Numbered from the stretch's first letter, positions 26,482 through 35,692 are shown. The stretch is DNA of 64,000 nucleotides from an uncultured Methanoregula sp. (GCF_963677065.1 NZ_OY781872.1:2103419-2167418), one strand, 5' to 3'. Numbers and translations are program-made. Notes: generated by a model from the sequence alone, not told the origin.

Positions 26482-27291
26482 TCAGTTTGTCTGGGATTTT
26501 GTTGCATCGGAAATATACCGAACTCCTTTGGTTGTCAGCTGAACCTCTCTCCTGATCGTGACCACTTCTGCCAGGCCCAGTTTGAGAATTTTATCATAGA
26601 TTGCATCGAGCTGCTTGTGGGGTATGTTGAGCATATTTTCTATGGCATGGGAATCCATCCCGGAATAGATGAGCATGGCCACCTGCTGGTCGACACCGTC
26701 GAGTTCGGTTCCCTTCATATCCATGCCTTTTGTTGTCTCCTTGAGGAAATTGTAGAGTACCTGAAGGGTAGACAGCGGGCATAAGACAAGGCTTGAGACG
26801 ACTTCGCCGCTTTCGAGATGATCGATCCGTACTACTTCGGTTGGTTTTCCCTGCACATCCCGTTTTGTCAGTTCAATAGCTGCAACATCGGTCACCGGGA
26901 CGCAGATCTGTTTAGTTGCACTGACAAACCAGATGCCGGAATGAACTACGACAACGCTGCCTTTCTCCCAGGCAGCATCCTTGATCATGACACCGCCCCG
27001 TATTGCAGGGGACATAAAATATGCCATCAGGCGGTATGCATTGCACGAGCCGAGAATGAGCTTTTTTAATACCTGCAATACTTTCTCAACGGAGAGTATC
27101 TTATAAACGGTCTCTTTATCCGTCTTGACCGTAATCAGAAGGATGTTTTTCTTTTCAGCAACATCTGCCACAGATTTGAAAAGTATTTCCTGATTGACAG
27201 GTGCCGGCAGGACTATCCGATCCTCTCCGATTCCCAGCTTGATAACAATCCACTGGTTATTGTGCTCGATTTTTGCCGGAACTTCTTTCAT
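26482..27291 (-). CDS. cheF: CheF-type archaellum adaptor (DUF439)
   Basis: A 269-residue soluble protein of the archaea-specific CheF family, found only in species having both chemotaxis genes and archaella. The N-terminal part is beta-rich (about residues 1-175) and the C-terminal part reads as a winged helix (about 205-262; SHAIENMLNIPHKQLDAIYD). CheF links phosphorylated CheY to the ArlC/D/E cytosolic ring of the motor. Position between the archaellum genes and cheY fits this bridging role exactly. Confidence 0.88.
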   Translation of the reverse strand: MKEVPAKIEHNNQWIVIKLGIGEDRIVLPAPVNQEILFKSVADVAEKKNILLITVKTDKETVYKILSVEKVLQVLKKLILGSCNAYRLMAYFMSPAIRGGVMIKDAAWEKGSVVVVHSGIWFVSATKQICVPVTDVAAIELTKRDVQGKPTEVVRIDHLESGEVVSSLVLCPLSTLQVLYNFLKETTKGMDMKGTELDGVDQQVAMLIYSGMDSHAIENMLNIPHKQLDAIYDKILKLGLAEVVTIRREVQLTTKGVRYISDATKSQTN

Positions 27292-27357
27292 GTATCCTCA
27301 CGATTCAGGTAATTTCACGGGTATCAGCGTTCGAATGTACTATTGACATGATGATGT

Positions 27358-28680
27358 TTATTTCATTCCATTGTTTGGCAGGGTCTCGGTTTTTTTGGCC
27401 TGGGAATTCTTGACCGATGATATTTTTTTGAAAACTTCATCGAGTTCATTCTCGATCTCCTGTGCAGGAGCTTTGAAATCTTTCAATTCCCGCACCAGGC
27501 TGATATCTACCTTCTTCTCAATGTGTTTGACATCGGCAGCAAGCGAGCTGAGCATATCTTCATCGCTGCCGGGCCCGCTTGCAAAAGAGGCCATATCCGA
27601 CTGGGTTGAGATCTGGTCTTCAACCTGGTCCATTCCTTTCGGTGCATCGGAAGGGATCCAGGCAGTCTTAACTGTCGATTCATCGGCATTTGGCTGTTGT
27701 GGCGAAACCGGGGCTGCTGCAGGTGCTGATTCCGGCTCGGACGGTTCACCTGCATCCCCGAGCTCCCCGTCCAGATCAACATCCATCTCAACGTCATCGA
27801 GATTGATATTTTCAAGATCTCCGAACTCCGAGTCCAGTGCATCCCCGCCACTACCCGGGTCAAGTCCCCCGAATTCATCGAGACTTCCGGCATCCTGGCT
27901 TTTCAGAATCGCTGCAGATGCAGCATCGATATCAGATGCAGGATCGGGTAAATCGGATCCCGCTGCCAAATCCGGAACGGGAGCGCTTTCTGAACCGGGA
28001 GCTGGAGATCCCAATTCCTGGTCATCAAGTCCATCGAGAAGTCCGGGATCGAATTCATCATCCGAAAGCGACAGAAACGGGTCGGCTTCAGCCGAAGATG
28101 CTGCTGCGCTGCCTGCACCCCCGGCAGAGGGAACCGGGGCTGCTGTTGATGTCTCTTTTACTACTTTTTCACTAACGGTTTTATCCAGCTGTTTGTTGAT
28201 ATCTGCCACTTTTCTTTGTGTTTTGTTTTTTGCCTGGAGCACCGTTCCAATGGACTTGACCGAGGAGATGAATGAATTGATGTGTCCGCGAATACCCCCG
28301 GTTTTTTCAGGTATCTTTGCCGTCCCTTTTTTCTCTGGTTTGGATGGTGCGGTCGGAGTACTGCCTCCGGCTTTTCCAATGGGGAGTCTGAAGTTCTTTA
28401 ACCGGCCCAAGATACTTCCGGTCGATGGAGTTTCAGCCGGCTTGGATGTACTGGCTGGTTTTTGGGTACCGGCGGTTTTGGCAGGTACCGTGTGCTTCAT
28501 GTGCGCGAGTGATGATTTGATATCTTCGACCGTGATTGCTCCCAGCACAAACAGGATGATGAAACCTACCGCTATCACAAGCGGTATCATGATGATGAGC
28601 GGGACATCGAACAGGATCATGACGGAGCCTGTTATGACGATGATTGCAAACAGCACAGTTCTACGCGTACTCTCTTTCAT
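27358..28680 (-). CDS. Unknown membrane protein between arlJ and cheF
   Basis: A 440-residue protein with two membrane helices near the N-terminus (about residues 7-25 and 28-50), a basic Ala/Pro/Lys/Ser linker (about 60-165), a very acidic low-complexity region rich in Asp, Glu, Ser and Pro (about 185-360) and a C-terminal coiled coil (about 385-430, LVRELKDFKAPAQEIENELD). The start at 28680 was chosen because the additional 31 upstream codons lie inside the arlJ end. No named family was recognised. Position between motor and switch genes suggests a membrane-tethered platform or docking protein for the archaellum; that is inference. Confidence 0.75.
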   Translation of the reverse strand: MKESTRRTVLFAIIVITGSVMILFDVPLIIMIPLVIAVGFIILFVLGAITVEDIKSSLAHMKHTVPAKTAGTQKPASTSKPAETPSTGSILGRLKNFRLPIGKAGGSTPTAPSKPEKKGTAKIPEKTGGIRGHINSFISSVKSIGTVLQAKNKTQRKVADINKQLDKTVSEKVVKETSTAAPVPSAGGAGSAAASSAEADPFLSLSDDEFDPGLLDGLDDQELGSPAPGSESAPVPDLAAGSDLPDPASDIDAASAAILKSQDAGSLDEFGGLDPGSGGDALDSEFGDLENINLDDVEMDVDLDGELGDAGEPSEPESAPAAAPVSPQQPNADESTVKTAWIPSDAPKGMDQVEDQISTQSDMASFASGPGSDEDMLSSLAADVKHIEKKVDISLVRELKDFKAPAQEIENELDEVFKKISSVKNSQAKKTETLPNNGMK

Positions 28681-28696
28681 GGATGATCTCTCCTGC

Positions 28697-30337
28697 TCAT
28701 GATGCTCCTCCGGCGGCTGCTCCGGCTGCAGCCATGTTCTGAAGTGCCTCCGGGCTGAAGAACAACCCGACAACGAGGGGTCCTATCAGGAGGATAAGAC
28801 CGGTTAATGAACAGAATATTGCTGTGTAGAAATAATACATATACCGATCGCCCCCGCCAACAATGCGTGCTGCCAGAATATTGGATGCCGTTATGATGGT
28901 AAGAGTATAAACGACAAATGCCCCCATCTCCTTTTCAGGGAAATTCGTAAACATGGTAAGCCCGCCGCCAAGTACGGCGCCTGCCGAGACTCCCCCCCCG
29001 GAACTTGCTCCCGCTGCATTCTGTGCAGCCTGGAATTTGCTCATCATGGATGCGACAGACCCGGTAAGCACAACCATGATACGGTAAAGCGCTACGAAAA
29101 TACCCGCCATTGCCATATGCATCGGAACGAGAAGTACAATGAAACTCCTGGCATGCATGTCCTTCTTTTCCCGGAGCAGCACCATCTCAAGCATCGACGA
29201 TCCTACCACGGTTCCGATGGGTTCCGGCGGCCCGCCGAGGGTGACGGTATCCAGGTAGATGTTGATATATTTGTAGATGTAATTGCTCCCCGATTCTCCA
29301 ATGAATTTATCCCAGACCTGTTTGTCGTCAAGGCCAAGATTCATCTTTGAGTATACGGAGTTCACCAGGGGTTCGAGTGCAACAAGGGATTTTTTATCGA
29401 TGGTGTTGAGGGCATAAACTGCCGTTGTTCCCTGGCCTCCCATGACCGCCCCGAAACTGCGGATGAATGTGGAAAAATCATTATCCCGGATGGTGATATT
29501 TGCATCATCAATAAATCCGATGATCCCCATGGGGGCCATCAGGACACCTATAAGAAGAAAGATCAAGGCAGCGGGAATTCCAAGAACCGCCATGACAATA
29601 ACGGCCACGATGGTTAAAGGAACAATGATTCGTTCCATGGCATGAATCGTTGCCTGTTCTTTGGAGGTACGGTCTTTGAGACCATGCGTTTTTGGATCAT
29701 CGGGCACGGACTGGTACATCAGAACATTGCCGAAAACACAGATACAAAGGATGATGCCGTACGACATGTTCAGCGTGGAATCGAGCCCGGCAGGAGCATA
29801 AATGGCAATCGATACCATCATCGTAACGGCAATGACCGTTCCCGACAGGAGCATGGCAATATAGGCGTCGCCCCATTTCTTGAGCAGCTCCAGTCCCTGT
29901 TCGACCTGGCTCCGATAAACACTTTTAACGGTTGAAAGTTCGTTTCTTAAGAAATCTTCATCGGGGACACCGGAATCGATGGCATTTGCATACCGGTTGA
30001 GCATGCTCTTGAGGACAATATTGTTGGTTCGTTCAGCAACGATACTCAGTCCCTCAGAATAACTGTAACTCCACTTTTTCACAAGCGTATCGACTTTCGT
30101 TATGTATTTGGCAGAAATGTACTCTTTCCGGTTTGCCGCGTACGCGAATATTTCCGGCCTCGATGCACTGGCAAGGGCGAGGGAGGCCATGTACGTATTC
30201 ATGAACAGCAGATCAGCGCTCATCTTCTTGCCTTCGCTGACCTGATCCAATTTCTCTTTTATGCTTCCAATGGTGGATGCGAACGGCAGGGGCCTGGCCT
30301 CTTTTTCCGGCCCCCCGTTCTCTTTGGTATCGGCCAT
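28697..30337 (-). CDS. arlJ: Archaellum platform protein ArlJ (FlaJ)
   Basis: A 546-residue polytopic membrane protein of the TadC/GspF class. Hydrophobic helices lie in two groups (about residues 160-290 and 380-535) separated by cytoplasmic domains, as in other ArlJ proteins. It forms the membrane core of the archaellum motor with ArlI. The start MADTKENG lies 1 base after the ArlI stop; an ATG four codons upstream would overlap it. Ala/Gly-rich C-terminus. Confidence 0.92.
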   Translation of the reverse strand: MADTKENGGPEKEARPLPFASTIGSIKEKLDQVSEGKKMSADLLFMNTYMASLALASASRPEIFAYAANRKEYISAKYITKVDTLVKKWSYSYSEGLSIVAERTNNIVLKSMLNRYANAIDSGVPDEDFLRNELSTVKSVYRSQVEQGLELLKKWGDAYIAMLLSGTVIAVTMMVSIAIYAPAGLDSTLNMSYGIILCICVFGNVLMYQSVPDDPKTHGLKDRTSKEQATIHAMERIIVPLTIVAVIVMAVLGIPAALIFLLIGVLMAPMGIIGFIDDANITIRDNDFSTFIRSFGAVMGGQGTTAVYALNTIDKKSLVALEPLVNSVYSKMNLGLDDKQVWDKFIGESGSNYIYKYINIYLDTVTLGGPPEPIGTVVGSSMLEMVLLREKKDMHARSFIVLLVPMHMAMAGIFVALYRIMVVLTGSVASMMSKFQAAQNAAGASSGGGVSAGAVLGGGLTMFTNFPEKEMGAFVVYTLTIITASNILAARIVGGGDRYMYYFYTAIFCSLTGLILLIGPLVVGLFFSPEALQNMAAAGAAAGGAS

Positions 30338-30338
30338 A

Positions 30339-32207
30339 TCAGGAACCAATCGTGAGGAGACCCTGTTTCTTGATCTTCGTCATCATGTGGAAGAGGTCCC
30401 AGAACTTGGTATACCCGGCTTTATGGAGGCGCTCCAGAATTTTTGCCCGTTTCTCCACTTCAAGATAGATCTCAGCTTTCCTGCTTTCGGGCATCCCCAG
30501 CATGGTCGCAATCTTGTTCTCAAGTAAGAACGAGCTGCCTTTCCCGGACCAGATGAACGTATCCGATACCGGCTCCCAGGAGAACATCTCAACAAAGGTA
30601 AAACCCTGGGTTTCCGGATTGAATCCAACGAGTTCGTTGCAGCTGATCATCCGCCGAACCAGCTGACCATCCGGACGTTTGACGGCACTCTGGATCACGA
30701 CAAGATTGAGGTTATCGACATAGGTTCTGGGGATATTGATCGGGTCCCCGCACAGACGCTGGATCAGTTTCTCGACCGATGCTGCGTGGAATGTACTCAT
30801 GACCGGGTGGCCGGTCTGCATGGCACCAAAGGCAACCGCACCTTCGACACCTCGGATCTCACCCACGAGAATCTGGTTGGGCCGCTGACGCAGTGCGGCT
30901 TTGAGAAGGTCGAACATGGAGACTTCTCCGCTCGCCCCGCCCCCCTCTCCTTTTCCTTTTGCAAGAGCAACCTCCCGGATCCAGTTACGGTGGGGAACGT
31001 TCAGTTCGGGAGTATCTTCAATGGTCACAATCTTGTTTTCAGGGGGAATGAATGCCGTGATCGCATTCAGGAGCGTGGTTTTCCCGCTGGCGGTCTCTCC
31101 GGAAACGAAAAGAGACATCCCGTATTCCACGCAGACCCAGAGATAGGCTGCCGCCGTGTAATCAATACCATTGCTGTCGATGATGTTGAGAATGCTCAGC
31201 GGAACTTCATTCACTTTACGTATTGTAAAGTTGCTTCCATGCCGGGAGATGGCTGTGCCGTACACAATGTTGATACGCGACCCATCCAGTAGCGTTGCAT
31301 CGACAACCGGGTTCCTGTACGTGATGGGACGCTTGATCCGCTCAGCCATCTTGACGACAAATTCATCCAGTTCGCTCGATACTTTAAACTCAATGACCGA
31401 TTTGAGACCTTTGAAGATCTTATGTTCAATGAAGATCGGCCCGACACCGTCACAGGAAATATCTTCGATATATGAGTCGGAAAGGAACGGTTTGAGGACC
31501 CCCATATCGATTTTATCCCGGATCAGCAGGTACTCGATTGCCCGGTACTCCTCATTTGTCAGGATTACTTTGCCATCGGGAGTGAGCGGCACCTGGTGTT
31601 TCTTTTTGGTGTCCTTCATCTTTTTCTGGGCAGTAAAATCCGTATTGAGGAATTTGGTCATCTTTGCTTTGAAGTCCTGTTTGCCCCCGGCCCCGGCCGT
31701 ATACAGGGAGATATCAGCATTTTTTGATTTCGTGATGGCAACAGTTGCGAGCATCTTTTTGAGGACTTCTGCCCTCTCTTTGTCGCTGATGGGGTCTTCC
31801 TCAAGGCCATCGATAAGATCGATGAGTTTGGTCTCGATTACCGGCATCATCTGGCTGACGCTGTGGAGGAACGATGGTTCAATCGGGATGTAAAAATTTC
31901 TCACATCATCGGGATCGGGAAGGATATGGACAAATGTCGTATCGTTCACCGGGTAGATGAGGTTCGGGCTTTTCATTGAACGCAGGTCTTTTTTCAGTTC
32001 AGATAAGAAAAGGGGGATTCCATAGGTGTTGACCGGGAACGTGTGGAGATATTCGAGAAGATGGGGGCTTGCCTTGACATAGTCTTTGGCATTTGCCGGG
32101 AGCATCTTATAGAGCGGGCTCGATTCAATGTCATTATAAAAATCGACATTCGAGTCGACCACTTCCGGGGTAAACGGCAGGTTGACTGCAACCGAGAGAG
32201 TCCCCAT
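30339..32207 (-). CDS. arlI: Archaellum motor ATPase ArlI (FlaI)
   Basis: A 622-residue secretion-type ATPase (VirB11/GspE superfamily) that powers assembly and rotation of the archaellum. Walker A GETASGKTT sits near residue 370, followed by the Asp box (VTIEDTPELNVPHRNW), Walker B (LRQRPNQILVGEIRG) and the His box (TGHPVMSTFHAAS). The N-terminal 190 residues form the hexamer-specific domain. The start at 32207 (MGTLSVAVNLPF) follows the ArlH stop by 1 base; a start at 32222 would overlap it. Confidence 0.95.
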   Translation of the reverse strand: MGTLSVAVNLPFTPEVVDSNVDFYNDIESSPLYKMLPANAKDYVKASPHLLEYLHTFPVNTYGIPLFLSELKKDLRSMKSPNLIYPVNDTTFVHILPDPDDVRNFYIPIEPSFLHSVSQMMPVIETKLIDLIDGLEEDPISDKERAEVLKKMLATVAITKSKNADISLYTAGAGGKQDFKAKMTKFLNTDFTAQKKMKDTKKKHQVPLTPDGKVILTNEEYRAIEYLLIRDKIDMGVLKPFLSDSYIEDISCDGVGPIFIEHKIFKGLKSVIEFKVSSELDEFVVKMAERIKRPITYRNPVVDATLLDGSRINIVYGTAISRHGSNFTIRKVNEVPLSILNIIDSNGIDYTAAAYLWVCVEYGMSLFVSGETASGKTTLLNAITAFIPPENKIVTIEDTPELNVPHRNWIREVALAKGKGEGGGASGEVSMFDLLKAALRQRPNQILVGEIRGVEGAVAFGAMQTGHPVMSTFHAASVEKLIQRLCGDPINIPRTYVDNLNLVVIQSAVKRPDGQLVRRMISCNELVGFNPETQGFTFVEMFSWEPVSDTFIWSGKGSSFLLENKIATMLGMPESRKAEIYLEVEKRAKILERLHKAGYTKFWDLFHMMTKIKKQGLLTIGS

Positions 32208-32208
32208 G

Positions 32209-32940
32209 TCATACCCTCGCAAAACTCATGGGGATGATCTTCATGCCATACCCCGGGTGTACTTCGAAACTGACAAGGTTACCGGTGGTCTTGCGTGCCC
32301 CGCGGACTTTGATGACTTCCATGACCATCACGTACTTGTCGCCCACCAGGGCTTTTTTCATATTCAGGTGGGCGTCGCAGATTGACCGGATTCGCACAAG
32401 GGTATCTTCTTCAAATGCATACGTGTGAAGGGTAACAAGAATGGTCTTTCCGTGATCCACAAGCGATTTGCAGTTGGTAAAGAACGTAAGAATCGTATCG
32501 GTCTGGGCGTATTCTGTGAAAAGGGTGAGCGAGTCCACAACAATAACCTGGGATTTGCTGCTCTGGATATGACTAATCAGATGTGCGAGGATTCCCTCCA
32601 TCTCCTCTTTTTTCCATTCAAATCCTACAACGTGAAGCGGAAATACTTTCAGGTAACCCCATGCAAAATACTCCGAGATATCCAGGCTCATGGACTCCAT
32701 CTGCTTGATGAAACTCTTGCTGGTGCTCTCGGTTGTGAAGAGATCCACGGACATGCCTTGTTTCATGGCACCCCAGATAATCTGCTGGGTGAGCACACTT
32801 TTCCCGGTATCATTTTCACCTTCAATCAGGGTCAGCGATTCAAGAGGCAGGCCATCGGCTATTTTTTTATCCAGTTCGCTGTTTCCTGTGGATAATATCT
32901 GCCGGTCTTCACCTCCCATCAGATCTGAAATATGTGCCAT
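32209..32940 (-). CDS. arlH: Archaellum motor regulator ArlH (FlaH)
   Basis: A 243-residue RecA/KaiC-like ATP-binding protein. Walker A GENDTGKS is at residues 41-48 and the Walker B-like strand is QVIVVDSLTLF (about 136-146). ArlH binds nucleotide with little hydrolysis and forms a ring beneath ArlI that regulates the switch from assembly to rotation. It lies between arlF and arlI as in most archaellum operons. Confidence 0.95.
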   Translation of the reverse strand: MAHISDLMGGEDRQILSTGNSELDKKIADGLPLESLTLIEGENDTGKSVLTQQIIWGAMKQGMSVDLFTTESTSKSFIKQMESMSLDISEYFAWGYLKVFPLHVVGFEWKKEEMEGILAHLISHIQSSKSQVIVVDSLTLFTEYAQTDTILTFFTNCKSLVDHGKTILVTLHTYAFEEDTLVRIRSICDAHLNMKKALVGDKYVMVMEVIKVRGARKTTGNLVSFEVHPGYGMKIIPMSFARV

Positions 32941-32955
32941 CTGTTTTCACCCTCC

Positions 32956-33438
32956 TTATGTGATCGCTGAAGCGGAAACTCCATTATTCGTTGTTATCTG
33001 GAACCGGTTTGGCGAGTTTCCTGTATATGCTGCATCTATCCACATCTTTTCACCAGGATCCAGTTCATTGATATGAACATAATCATTGTCAATCCGGGTA
33101 ATTTTCCATGTACCTGAACTGCCTAATGAATTATACGGCAGATATTGCCATTCATTTGATGCCGTACTGTATGTGTAGATATCCACATTTTTAAAATTAG
33201 ATATTATCTCATTTCCTGTATTTGTTACACTGAATGTGAGGTGCCCGGAAGAAGAGTCAATTTCCGATTGATTCAACTGGATATCCGTACGCAGTCGGGC
33301 TTCATTGAGCAGTGTCAGATCTTTCTGGGCATTTGCCAGCGTTTCTCCGGCTGTAAGTGTACTTCCAACAAGAATGTACGCTACGACAACAAGGAGAAGT
33401 ACTCCGATTGCTGCCCCGATTATTTCTGCAACGGCCAT
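32956..33438 (-). CDS. arlF: Archaellum stator protein ArlF (FlaF)
   Basis: A 160-residue protein with one N-terminal membrane helix (about residues 5-27, IIGAAIGVLLLVVVAYILVG) and an external beta-sandwich related to archaellin domains. In other archaea ArlF binds the S-layer and anchors the stator. ArlF and ArlG are similar in design; I assign F to this gene because of its N-terminal AQKDL linker and place next to arlH, as in the order G-F-H-I-J. The F/G assignment could be reversed. Confidence 0.75.
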   Translation of the reverse strand: MAVAEIIGAAIGVLLLVVVAYILVGSTLTAGETLANAQKDLTLLNEARLRTDIQLNQSEIDSSSGHLTFSVTNTGNEIISNFKNVDIYTYSTASNEWQYLPYNSLGSSGTWKITRIDNDYVHINELDPGEKMWIDAAYTGNSPNRFQITTNNGVSASAIT

Positions 33439-33445
33439 AAGGGAA

Positions 33446-33943
33446 TCAGTTCAACGTGAATTCTGTTGACCTCCAAATCCCGTTAGGTAAGACAAACTGG
33501 AAATATGCATTATTGTCAGAGGCATCTGTGAGTTTTTTGGCGTAAAACTGAATTTCGAGGGTTTCACCCGGGTCCCAGAAATTATTACTCGATCCGGTCT
33601 CTTTGATTACTCCGATCCATTGGTCCTCGCCTCCGGAATTATAATCCAACCGATCGAAATTACCCACAGCACCACAAAAAACATCGGAACGTTGGATCTC
33701 ATCCATGGATATTTTTGCAGTCCCGACGTTCTTCATCCAGGCAGTACCATACGTTGTTGACTTGTTTGCAGTGATGAGAACAATCTTGAAATCTGTCCTG
33801 AGCCGCTGATCGGATTCATGGGTGGCCGAGGAGAACGTTCCGGCCATGTTGAACACCACCGGATAGATAGCGTTAATGAGTACGCCTGCCGCAATGACTG
33901 CGGTTATCAGGAACAGGGCAGTGGTTATTGTTTCGGCTGACAT
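33446..33943 (-). CDS. arlG: Archaellum stator protein ArlG (FlaG)
   Basis: A 165-residue protein with one N-terminal helix (about residues 8-30) and an external beta-sandwich. The sequence QRLRTDFKIVLITA after the helix resembles the LRTDIEI segment of known ArlG proteins. ArlG forms filaments capped by ArlF as part of the stator. The gap to arlF is only 7 bases. The F/G assignment is tentative. Confidence 0.75.
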   Translation of the reverse strand: MSAETITTALFLITAVIAAGVLINAIYPVVFNMAGTFSSATHESDQRLRTDFKIVLITANKSTTYGTAWMKNVGTAKISMDEIQRSDVFCGAVGNFDRLDYNSGGEDQWIGVIKETGSSNNFWDPGETLEIQFYAKKLTDASDNNAYFQFVLPNGIWRSTEFTLN

Positions 33944-33946
33944 CGG

Positions 33947-34870
33947 TTATATCCTGTCCGGAAGATTCATCCATTCTTCGTCCTTCTCTTTGTTTTTCGA
34001 AGAATTCTTTTTCTCATTTAAGGAAATGGCCGAAAGATCGATCCTCTCTTCTGTCTTTCTTTCAGGAACCGGCATCTCCTGCTGGCGCTGTTCCATCATC
34101 ACTTCAATCATATCCCGGTCAAGTGATGTATCGTTGGGGGCAAGGATCCTGTTGAGTGCATACAGTTCTGCAACGAATTCGTCCGGTCCGACTTCGTGCT
34201 CCTCGCCAAGGTTTGCCGGCATAAGCCGGGAGATTTCACGGATCTCGTCAGCTGATTCTTTTGGGATGTATCCCATGACCCGGTATGACTCAAGCATGAT
34301 CTCAAGCCGGTCATGACCGAATTTCTTGACTGACTGGTGCGTCCACTTGAATAACTTGTATACTTTCTGAAGACGAAGTTTCTCGTTGAGCTGCTGGGCC
34401 GGGGGGGTGGCAGGCGTTGCTTTCCCTCCCATCGCCACCTGGCTTTTCAAAGCAGCAAGCATCTGCTCTTCGAGCAGTTTCCTCTCTTCACTCACGGGAG
34501 AGGATGGTGTCTCTTCTTTTTGCTGGGAACTCTCTTTCTTGGGTTCCCCATCCATTTTTGCTTTTGTTGCATCGAGCTGGGATTCCCGTGCATCCAGGGC
34601 GGCTTCCCTTGCTTCAAGTGCTGATTTCTTTGCATCCTCAACATCGGAGGATTCGGGTCCTTCCGGTGTAACTGCTCCGCCACCGGCCGCAGCGGATAGT
34701 GTAAATGGGTTTTCCAGCTCGTTCATCCGCTCCCGGATGTCCATCAGGAGTCGTTTGATGGATGTTTTTATGAGATCGACCTCACGTTCCAGATTCTGAA
34801 GCTTGACTTCGGGATCATCTTCAGATGCGGCAGTGATGATATGATCGACCTGAGACTGGTTGACCGCCAT
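33947..34870 (-). CDS. ArlD/E-type archaellum cytosolic ring protein
   Basis: A 307-residue soluble protein. Residues about 20-55 form a coiled coil, followed by an Ala/Glu-rich helical stretch with heptads (EAREAALDARESQLDATKAK), and a FlaD/E-type domain at about 165-260 (LFKWTHQSVKKFGHDRLEIM, SYRVMGYIP). In euryarchaea ArlC/D/E proteins form the cytosolic ring that receives CheF and CheY signals. This is the first gene of the motor operon; the archaellin gene is separate. It probably combines the roles of the separate ArlC, D and E proteins of other species. Confidence 0.85.
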   Translation of the reverse strand: MAVNQSQVDHIITAASEDDPEVKLQNLEREVDLIKTSIKRLLMDIRERMNELENPFTLSAAAGGGAVTPEGPESSDVEDAKKSALEAREAALDARESQLDATKAKMDGEPKKESSQQKEETPSSPVSEERKLLEEQMLAALKSQVAMGGKATPATPPAQQLNEKLRLQKVYKLFKWTHQSVKKFGHDRLEIMLESYRVMGYIPKESADEIREISRLMPANLGEEHEVGPDEFVAELYALNRILAPNDTSLDRDMIEVMMEQRQQEMPVPERKTEERIDLSAISLNEKKNSSKNKEKDEEWMNLPDRI

Positions 34871-34883
34871 AGAATACCTGATC

Positions 34884-34914
34884 GTTATATTACGTTTTTT
34901 TTAACTAATAAAGA
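34884..34914 (-). promoter_or_regulatory. Probable promoter of the archaellum motor operon
   Basis: Two AT-rich boxes lie upstream of the ArlD/E-like gene on the minus strand: one at 34885-34892 and a second at 34906-34913. The second is spaced for a transcript with a short leader. No other promoter-like sequence is seen before CheD on this strand, so it may serve the 14-kb block as a whole. Confidence 0.35.
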
Positions 34915-35035
34915 TTCTTATCGCCAAATATGCGTAGATTGCGTTACGCTGAAAATTTCCGCAATGATTTGGGGATAACTTTCTGCTTATTTTCTTAATT
35001 GCATCCGGTTAATTCGGGAAGAAGCAGATGTCCTA

Positions 35036-35050
35036 TAAAAAAGAAAAAAA
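35036..35050 (-). terminator. U-rich terminator after the archaellin gene
   Basis: Immediately after the archaellin stop the minus strand reads almost only T for about 14 bases, the usual archaeal intrinsic terminator. It would separate abundant archaellin mRNA from the motor operon. Confidence 0.55.
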
Positions 35051-35629
35051 TTAGTAGAGGGTGTTTACTGCCTGGATTGAGGCTGGCGCAGTGCGGGAGA
35101 TAGAGAGAGCGGCACCTATGGCCGGTTTGATCTCAAGCTGGAACTGGTCATTTTTCATGATTGCGTTGGTTGGTGCTGCCACGATATCGAACTGCTCTCC
35201 TTTTTCAAGAACATCATCGTCCGTTACCTGATTCTGAACCGTGGCGATTGCCCAGGATCCTGTACCTGCCGCAGGATATGATCCTTTTGCTCCGCGGGAA
35301 AGCGTTTGCAGGACGGATGCGTTACTGTAAGTTATTACGACTTTATCAAAATCGACCGGTGTTCCGCCGGGAGCAAGAGCCGAGGAGAAGTTGATGTGGG
35401 TTATAGTGTTTGAACCTGCAGTACCTGTCCCGTAGACATTACCGACAATTTCAAGAGTTGAGCTTGCCTGCTGTACACCCGTGTGGACGACTTCCTGGCT
35501 CTTCTGGGTTGTGAAGAAACCGGCGCCGAGCACCACGTACGAGAACACCGCCGCGACGACAACGAATGCGATGAGCACAATCGCTGCCTCGAGGCCGGTG
35601 AAAGCATTATCATTGCCAAACGATTTCAT
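35051..35629 (-). CDS. arlB: Archaellin ArlB (FlaB), major filament subunit
   Basis: A 192-residue prearchaellin: a short positively charged leader (residues 1-9), a probable prepilin-peptidase site before FTGLEAA, a 25-residue hydrophobic helix that forms the filament core and an outer beta-rich domain with several Asn-X-Ser/Thr sites for N-glycosylation. It is a single archaellin gene with its own promoter (TATA about 35683-35692), a GGTGA ribosome site before the ATG and a U-rich terminator, all of which fit high expression separate from the motor operon. Confidence 0.93.
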   Translation of the reverse strand: MKSFGNDNAFTGLEAAIVLIAFVVVAAVFSYVVLGAGFFTTQKSQEVVHTGVQQASSTLEIVGNVYGTGTAGSNTITHINFSSALAPGGTPVDFDKVVITYSNASVLQTLSRGAKGSYPAAGTGSWAIATVQNQVTDDDVLEKGEQFDIVAAPTNAIMKNDQFQLEIKPAIGAALSISRTAPASIQAVNTLY

Positions 35630-35639
35630 GATTCACCTT

Positions 35640-35660
35640 GGGCTTAAATATACAAAGCCC
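35640..35660 (-). promoter_or_regulatory. 5'-end hairpin of archaellin mRNA
   Basis: GGGCTT and AAGCCC (35655-35660 and 35640-35645) form a 6-bp hairpin with a 9-base AU-rich loop. The TATA box at 35683-35692 predicts transcription starting near 35660-35662, so the hairpin would sit at the very 5' end of the mRNA, just before the GGTGA ribosome site. It could protect the mRNA or be an operator. Confidence 0.45.
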
Positions 35661-35682
35661 TTGTTTGATAAAATGTCTTAAT

Positions 35683-35692
35683 TGTATATATG
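35683..35692 (-). promoter_or_regulatory. TATA box of the archaellin gene
   Basis: CATATATACA on the minus strand lies about 55-60 nt upstream of the archaellin ATG and predicts a leader of about 30 nt with the ribosome site GGTGA. Confidence 0.5.
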
